Assembly (NCBI RefSeq): GCF_000382165.1
Contig: NZ_KB907734.1
Span: 1 to 33,708, forward strand
From: Arsukibacterium perlucidum DSM 18276
Lineage (GTDB): Bacteria; Pseudomonadota; Gammaproteobacteria; Enterobacterales; Alteromonadaceae
Direction of reading: 5' to 3'
Length of the DNA stretch: 33,708 nt
Part shown: in pieces, positions 29,788 through 33,708 of the stretch
How positions within the stretch are numbered: position 1 is the first letter of the stretch
Layout: each line of letters opens with the position of its first letter
Translations under genes and position numbers: made by a program
The notes under the pieces: generated by a model
Seen by the model: the letters and a program-made list of their open reading frames with translations, nothing else
What the model was told of the DNA's origin: nothing
Databases searched by the model: none

Positions 29788-30104
29788 TGGAGCAGTTTGA
29801 CCTTTACGTAAATACAGATCAAGATACCAATCAGACTTATCCCTACTTTGTTGATATTCAAAACGGCCTTCTCGATACCCTTAACAGCAGAGTAGTAATT
29901 CCGCTAACTCCCGTTCTGAAATCTGACCAAACCTACCCCAAGCACCTTTGTCCTGTCATTGAAATCAAAAACAAAAAGTTTGCTCTTCTTACTCATCAAC
30001 TAACCAGCGTCTCCGTCAGCTTTTTGAAAGAAAAGGAAGCTTCACTTACTGACAGTCGAGATGACATTGTCGCTGCGATAGACTTTCTGGTTACCGGCAT
30101 TTAA
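29787..30104 (+). CDS. ccdB: Toxin CcdB (gyrase inhibitor)
   Basis: CcdB traps DNA gyrase on DNA. The 105-residue protein has the family N-terminus MEQFDLYVN, TYPYFVDIQNGLLD, RVVIPLTP, KHLCPVIEI and an end AAIDFLVTGI. It lacks the Trp of the F-plasmid Trp-Gly-Ile end; the end resembles Vibrio fischeri CcdB, which is still active. Its TAA stop lies in the neighbouring attC. Confidence 0.96.
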   Translation: MEQFDLYVNTDQDTNQTYPYFVDIQNGLLDTLNSRVVIPLTPVLKSDQTYPKHLCPVIEIKNKKFALLTHQLTSVSVSFLKEKEASLTDSRDDIVAAIDFLVTGI

Positions 30105-30153
30105 CGCTCAAAGCAGCCGCGCTGTCAGCGTCGGCTGCCTTTGCTTGTTAAAT
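30099..30153 (-). other. attC site of the serine-hydrolase cassette
   Basis: 55 bp from ATTTAAC (30099-30105) to GTTAAAT (30147-30153). The arms pair almost perfectly: AACGCTCAAAG-CAGCCG against AACAAGCAAAGGCAGCCG, with a single extra G, the strand-determining bulge of attC sites. Both core ends are identical inverses. Confidence 0.85.
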
Positions 30154-30161
30154 TGCATGTT

Positions 30162-31535
30162 CTACTGATATTTCGCTTCATAGTTGCTCGTATTAAACTG
30201 ACTGTCGTAATCTGGATCTAATGCTTTTGCCTTTGCAAATGCTGCTTTCGCTTCTTCATAGTGTCCGGCACTGAAATATCCATGCGCTAAGCCATCATAT
30301 ACTTCAGCATGAGCTGGATATTTATCAGTCAGGTATCTGAAAAAGTATATGGAATTCTCTGCATTACCTGCCGCAATGAGTTCTCTAGCCAGATCTGTTA
30401 TCGTCTTACCCAGAAATGTTTGATAACCAGCCTTTTTGTAAACTGCATCAAATTGCGTAACAAATAATTTATCTCCCAGCTCCTGATATTGCTGATAAGC
30501 AAATAATGTCGCAGGTAACTGCTGCACTCTGGCGTATTGCCCTGATACCGCCAAACTTCTTAATCTTGAAGAAAGCTCTTCTGCGACAAAACGATCTATA
30601 TTTGCCAACACGATAACCCAAATATCATTAATAAAATCAATCTCAACGGCAGTGCTTACACCAGCCCCACCACCGAATGCCAACCACTGCCCTTGATCTT
30701 TCTGCAGCATCCTGAAAACTTGCATGCTGCTGTCAGACAGTAACTTTTTCTGATTGAATAATTGTTGGTAGACAGCGTAAAGCTCATACACCGTCAGGTG
30801 ACCTCCACCAGCAGGTGATTTGTGCTCAAGCATATTCTGATCTACTAACTGCCTTTTCCCTTCGTAACTAAAATGATAAGGCAATGCCATAGGATCATGA
30901 CCTGATTGTTTGGTTTCAAGCACAGTCCGAGAGGGCTGCAATACATTTTTCTCTAGCAGCGCCCAATAATCCTGCTTGGTTACTTTCTCGAGAATAGCCC
31001 CTAGTACTAGGTAGCCGTAGTTTGAATATTTTCGTTCGGTTCCTGGATCAAATAACAAAGGCTGACGCCGCAAAATATCCAGTGTTTCGGCAATATTCGT
31101 ATATTTACGTGGGTTCTTTCGGTATTCCGCTGTGAATACGTCAGCAAAACCTGAGCGATGTTCCAATAATTGTTTAATGGTGATCTTATTTGATTTTGGG
31201 TCTGAGAATCCCAAGGAAAACTTATCCAGTGTATCTTCCAGTTCCAATAGGCCATTGTCATATGCCTGCAGTACCAATATGGCAGTTAGATCTTTTTGAA
31301 TCGAACCAATATCAAACAGCGTCAGTAAAGTCACTTCCTGTAACTTAACATCATCAGCATATCCTTGGGCATCTGTGAATATTGGCTTGCCATTTTTTAA
31401 CACCAGCACAGCACCTGAAAATTCATAATGCTGTTTATATTGAGCGATAAGGCCAGTAAAGCCCGCCTCAGACTCAGTTTTTGCAGTCGCCCAATAGCTA
31501 CTCAATAAAAGAAAACATATCAAAAAAACTTTCAT
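30162..31535 (-). CDS. Exported beta-lactamase-fold serine hydrolase with helical-repeat tail
   Basis: The 457-residue protein, from ATG 31535 (MKVFLICFLLLSSYWATA, signal peptide), is a class C beta-lactamase / DD-peptidase fold protein. Motifs: S78-IQ-K81 (GSIQKD), LLEHRSGFADVF, Y170-S-N172 (KYSNYGY), and KSPAGGGHLTV for the third element. The last 100 residues look like a TPR pair (YPAHAEVYDGLAHGYFSAGH, AKAAFAKAKALDPDY). Such proteins are mostly esterases or D-amino peptidases of unknown substrate; true beta-lactamase activity is not implied. It is the largest cassette gene. Confidence 0.88.
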   Translation of the reverse strand: MKVFLICFLLLSSYWATAKTESEAGFTGLIAQYKQHYEFSGAVLVLKNGKPIFTDAQGYADDVKLQEVTLLTLFDIGSIQKDLTAILVLQAYDNGLLELEDTLDKFSLGFSDPKSNKITIKQLLEHRSGFADVFTAEYRKNPRKYTNIAETLDILRRQPLLFDPGTERKYSNYGYLVLGAILEKVTKQDYWALLEKNVLQPSRTVLETKQSGHDPMALPYHFSYEGKRQLVDQNMLEHKSPAGGGHLTVYELYAVYQQLFNQKKLLSDSSMQVFRMLQKDQGQWLAFGGGAGVSTAVEIDFINDIWVIVLANIDRFVAEELSSRLRSLAVSGQYARVQQLPATLFAYQQYQELGDKLFVTQFDAVYKKAGYQTFLGKTITDLARELIAAGNAENSIYFFRYLTDKYPAHAEVYDGLAHGYFSAGHYEEAKAAFAKAKALDPDYDSQFNTSNYEAKYQ

Positions 31536-31568
31536 TACTATCCTTGTACTTAGAGGGTTGGTGAAGCA

Positions 31569-31640
31569 ATTTAACGCACGCAACAAACGCGAGCGTAGCG
31601 AGTCGAGGGCGCTAGCCCGTTTTGATTGCGCTTGTTATGC
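31569..31640 (-). other. attC site
   Basis: 72 bp from ATTTAAC (31569-31575) to GTTATGC (31634-31640), lying just after the stop of the Cys-rich protein gene. AACGCACGCAAC on one side corresponds to AACAAGCGCAAT on the other. Similar in build to the site at 33033-33110. Confidence 0.85.
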
Positions 31641-31641
31641 G

Positions 31642-32046
31642 CTAAAGCGTGAACAGACATAAATCATCGCTCTTAGCCACCATACGGTCATCTAGAGTTG
31701 GTAACGAAGGTAGTTTAGCCAGAGCAGATTTCGCTAATTTGTTACCGACAAATTCAAAATCCATCCTATAACCCACAGTGTTGTGCATGCCAAAAATAGT
31801 ACCGCAATAAGATGTGCCCCAATCGACAAACTCTAGTGATGCCAGTTCATGCGATTTTAAAAACTCGTTTTCACGGCTCTGCAACTCATTGCTACCTGAT
31901 TTCACTAATTTTAAGTAAGACTCAAATGCTCCATCGCATTTTGTTTCTCGAACGCAATCACCCACACAATGACAAACAAAATCTATGTCGTCAGCGAAGG
32001 CAGAGCCAAAGATTGAAAATCCTAATAACGCGAGAAAGAGCTTCAT
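31642..32046 (-). CDS. Small exported Cys-containing protein of unknown function
   Basis: The 134-residue protein has a signal peptide (MKLFLALLGFSIFGSAFA) and a mature part with seven or so cysteines, clustered at the start (VCHCVGDCVRETKCDG), probably forming disulfides in the periplasm. No known family. It is the sole gene of its cassette; the ATG is 12 bp from the next attC. Confidence 0.78.
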   Translation of the reverse strand: MKLFLALLGFSIFGSAFADDIDFVCHCVGDCVRETKCDGAFESYLKLVKSGSNELQSRENEFLKSHELASLEFVDWGTSYCGTIFGMHNTVGYRMDFEFVGNKLAKSALAKLPSLPTLDDRMVAKSDDLCLFTL

Positions 32047-32056
32047 GGCCTACTCC

Positions 32057-32157
32057 GCATAACGCCCAAATTTAGCGCGGAAAGCCGCGCAGCGGGTTGC
32101 CGTCGCAGCCAGCGCTTTTTGCTGGCGATAATATTTTTTTGTTATGTTCACTTTCTA
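32057..32157 (-). other. attC site
   Basis: About 101 bp from GCATAAC (32057-32063) to GTTATGT (32151-32157). The arms AACGCCCAAATTTAGCGC and AACAAAAAAATATTATCGC correspond loosely; the middle contains GCCAGC-GCTTTTT-GCTGGC, a strong inner hairpin. Confidence 0.72.
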
Positions 32158-32215
32158 TTTGAAATGCACCCATGCAAAAAGCTTTAAAAATACAATTAGT
32201 TTATCCAGCAAAAGC

Positions 32216-32353
32216 CTATCCTGAAAAGGTTTGGCTGACTAACTTTGAAAAATTCTCTTTCTGGTAATCTTCCATTGATGCGTAAAATGCAATACACCCA
32301 AGCACTAAAACCAAAGCAGTGTATGCAGCTGTTTTTCTTAAATTTTTACTCAT
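32216..32353 (-). CDS. 45-residue membrane peptide in a cassette
   Basis: The ATG at 32353 has GGAG seven bases upstream. The peptide MSKNLRKTAAYTALVLVLGC continues with IAFYASMEDYQKENFSKL and ends after TFSG. One hydrophobic helix is present; a cysteine after VLVLG might be a lipobox, though a Leu at -2 is unusual. The frame extends upstream into the VCR, which is not coding. It is the only gene seen in this cassette. Confidence 0.6.
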   Translation of the reverse strand: MSKNLRKTAAYTALVLVLGCIAFYASMEDYQKENFSKLVSQTFSG

Positions 32354-32386
32354 GTGTAACTCCGTAATTTTGATTTGAGGTGAACA

Positions 32387-32510
32387 TAACGCCCGCCTAA
32401 GGGGCTGGCAACGCATAACACAAAACTCAAACACAACAACCGTAACCACCGCGGCTCATTGGGACTGGAAACGCCACGCGTTGACAGTCCCTCTTGAGGC
32501 GTTTGTTAAA
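32387..32510 (-). other. attC site nearly identical to the Vibrio cholerae repeat (VCR)
   Basis: The 124-bp site, read on the minus strand, begins TTTAACAAACGCCTCAAGAG, then has GGGACTGTCAACGCGTGGCG, and ends CCCCTTAGGCGGGCGTTA. This agrees base for base, in nearly all positions, with the VCR consensus as I remember it, including the length. It directly follows the stop of the acetyltransferase gene. Confidence 0.93.
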
Positions 32511-33017
32511 TTACAATTGCTTGTAGAAATACACTGTCGCCTCTAACTTTCCATTTGAACTGCGTGCAAACTGAGGTATTTGTCCTGCCTCGGTATAACC
32601 TATTGAACGGTATAACAATGATGCCACATCACCAAGGCGAGTATCTAACACCAATAACTGCAACCCAATTACAGATGCCGTTGATTCCATTAATGACATC
32701 AGTTTCTTACTCACACCTTGGCCACGTGAGCTTGTTATAACCATTAGCTTTTCAACTTCGCCTCGATGTGAACCATTTGCTTTAGAACATAAGGAAAGCT
32801 GAACCGCACCGCCTACTACATCATCATCGAGTGCAACAAATAAGCGTCGATTACCTGAACTTAAATCTGACTCCACACCAGCCCAATATGACTCGACTTC
32901 TTGATGACTGATTGGTGTCAAAAAACCAACCGAAGCCCCACTCTCAACGCAATCAATCAGCAAAGAAGCCAAATCATTTGCTATCTCAGAGGTTGAATTA
33001 ATTTCCTTTATTTCCAC
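32511..33017 (-). CDS. GNAT-family N-acetyltransferase in a VCR-type cassette
   Basis: The 168-residue protein starts at GTG 33017 after AAGGAAAG. GNAT motifs: RLFVALDDDVVGGAVQLSL, then GEVEKLMVITSSRGQGVSKK (acetyl-CoA loop) and LLVLDTRLGDVASLLYRSIG. The relation to acetyltransferases in Vibrio superintegrons fits with the VCR behind it. The substrate is unknown. Confidence 0.9.
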   Translation of the reverse strand: MEIKEINSTSEIANDLASLLIDCVESGASVGFLTPISHQEVESYWAGVESDLSSGNRRLFVALDDDVVGGAVQLSLCSKANGSHRGEVEKLMVITSSRGQGVSKKLMSLMESTASVIGLQLLVLDTRLGDVASLLYRSIGYTEAGQIPQFARSSNGKLEATVYFYKQL

Positions 33018-33032
33018 CTAACTTTCCTTGTA

Positions 33033-33110
33033 ATTTAACGCCCGCCACACACGCGAGCAACTTGTTGCGAGTCGAGCGCCAAAGGCGCGTTGTGCTGGCG
33101 TTTGTTATGC
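33033..33110 (-). other. attC site of the first visible cassette
   Basis: 78 bp from ATTTAAC (33033-33039) to GTTATGC (33104-33110). AACGCCCGCCACACACGCG pairs with AACAAACGCCAGCACAACGCG on the other arm. On the minus strand the TAA stop of the truncated gene is formed by the core GCATAAC. Confidence 0.87.
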
Positions 33111-33431
33111 CTGACTCGGAACATCTTGATATTTAGATTTTTCAATGATTAAAGGGACTTGCGATGCGAACCACTCTTTTTCTTTGGCTCCAAACGTCGT
33201 TTTACGTCCATTTAACCTGTAGTGATAAACAATAGAACCTTGGTGTTTTTTTATCGTAAGTTGATGTTTTCCCATATCATCTACAACAACTAACTCGATC
33301 TGAGCACTTCGGGGTAAAAATAATAGTTCGGTTTCTTCAGCGTTAAAACGAATTTCTTCTTTTATAAAACGAGAAGGGGCAGTGATATGTAAATAGAAGT
33401 TTTCTTCATCTACTGCGTATTCTGCCCCAAA
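33105..33431 (-). pseudogene. C-terminal fragment of a cassette gene, cut by IS21
   Basis: About 105 residues are open up to the IS21 end: from AEYAVDEENFYLHIT to YQDVPSQA. The stretch SIVYHYRLNGRKTTFGAKEK with following EWFASQVPLII recalls the C-terminal part of exported proteins often listed beside BlaR/M56-type regulators (HYxYxVDGxxRPFDAEAxxWL). The N-terminal part must lie beyond the insertion, if anywhere. Assignment is tentative. Confidence 0.6.
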
Positions 33432-33708
33432 GTGAACACTGATTCTGGTTTAATGTGAACACCCGTACTGATTTAATATGAACACCTATTCTGGCGCAAA
33501 GTGAACGCTTTTGCCTGATTTCCAGAATCAGTGTTCACATAATTCCAGAATGCTTTTCCCGCGTTGATTGTTACCACTGATAACCTATTCATTTTCAGAT
33601 GGATACGGTTATGACCAGACAGAGAACATCAATGCGTAAACTTCGTGAAATCCTCCGGCTACGATTGCATGCTGGCCTATCCGTTCGTCAGGTCAGGGAC
33701 AGCCTGCG
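33423..33708 (+). mobile_element. IS21-family insertion sequence, left end (runs off the window)
   Basis: The end begins near 33423-33431 and shows repeated GTGAACAC-type boxes: 33432 (GTGAACACTGATTCTGG), 33455, about 33479 (tATGAACACCTATTCTGG) and 33501, at about 23-bp spacing, plus an inverted copy at 33522-33538 that matches the first over 17 bp. Multiple terminal repeats that bind transposase are typical of IS21. istA starts at 33611. Confidence 0.82.
33611..33708 (+). CDS. istA: IS21-family transposase IstA, N-terminal fragment (window edge)
   Basis: From ATG 33611 the frame reads MTRQRTSMRKLREILRLR and then LHAGLSVRQVRDSL, the helix-turn-helix at the start of IS21-family transposases. 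The gene continues past the window edge, and istB should follow. An inner ATG at 33632 (MRKLREIL) is an alternative start. Confidence 0.82.
   Translation, partial: MTRQRTSMRKLREILRLRLHAGLSVRQVRDSL

Noticed and set aside
32354..32449. N-terminal extension of the 45-residue peptide
   Set aside because: It lies inside the VCR, which is a recombination site and not coding.
27149..33431. CRISPR array, because of spaced repeats
   Set aside because: The repeats are not identical, are far apart, enclose genes, and fit the attC fold.

Overview
The window is a stretch of gammaproteobacterial chromosome. The gene order recA-pncC / mutS and ftsB-ispD-ispF-truD-surE-pcm-nlpD-rpoS, together with pyrG-eno, is the arrangement found across Gammaproteobacteria. 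Protein sequences, about 50% G+C in the core and the accessory content suggest an Alteromonadales relative (Rheinheimera / Alishewanella / Arsukibacterium-like). The genus is a guess.

Layout. Positions 1-256 hold the end of an IS4-family insertion sequence that sits in what looks like the recA terminator. Positions 292-4537 hold recA (with a LexA box), pncC and mutS, followed by a translationally coupled BenE-type transporter to 5694. A large exported M14 peptidase (5780-8452) faces it. From 15628 down to 8640 runs one long minus-strand operon: ftsB, ispD, ispF, truD, surE, pcm, a DUF368 (PopT-type) membrane protein, nlpD and rpoS, with several 4-bp ATGA overlaps. nlpD appears to use an AUU start codon. 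Positions 15730-18322 carry an unknown gene, a DUF1569 protein, an exported alpha/beta hydrolase and an orphan antitoxin followed by the wreck of its ParE-type toxin. Positions 18350-19957 are an AT-richer islet of three unknown minus-strand genes bounded by two identical terminator hairpins. eno, pyrG, a YihY/BrkB membrane protein and two small membrane proteins follow to 24830. A G+C-rich pair (Acg-like nitroreductase and GNAT acetyltransferase) occupies 24952-26898.

From about 27150 to 33430 the window is a chromosomal integron cassette array. About ten small cassettes, nearly all read on the minus strand, are separated by recognisable attC sites of about 55-125 bp. One attC (32387-32510) is essentially the Vibrio cholerae repeat (VCR). 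Cargo: two GFA-fold zinc proteins, yefM-yoeB, a membrane protein, ccdAB (in reverse orientation), an exported serine beta-lactamase-like hydrolase with a helical-repeat tail, a small Cys-rich exported protein, a 45-residue membrane peptide, a GNAT acetyltransferase, and a gene cut by an IS21-family element that runs off the right edge. The array polarity puts the integrase beyond the right end of the window. The left end of the array abuts a truncated membrane-protein gene.

The most notable material is in the array (VCR in a probable non-Vibrio host, decayed attC fusing two cassettes, self-regulated toxin-antitoxin cassettes), the three-gene islet next to eno, and the noncanonical start codons. 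No CRISPR array, tRNA, rRNA or prophage was seen.
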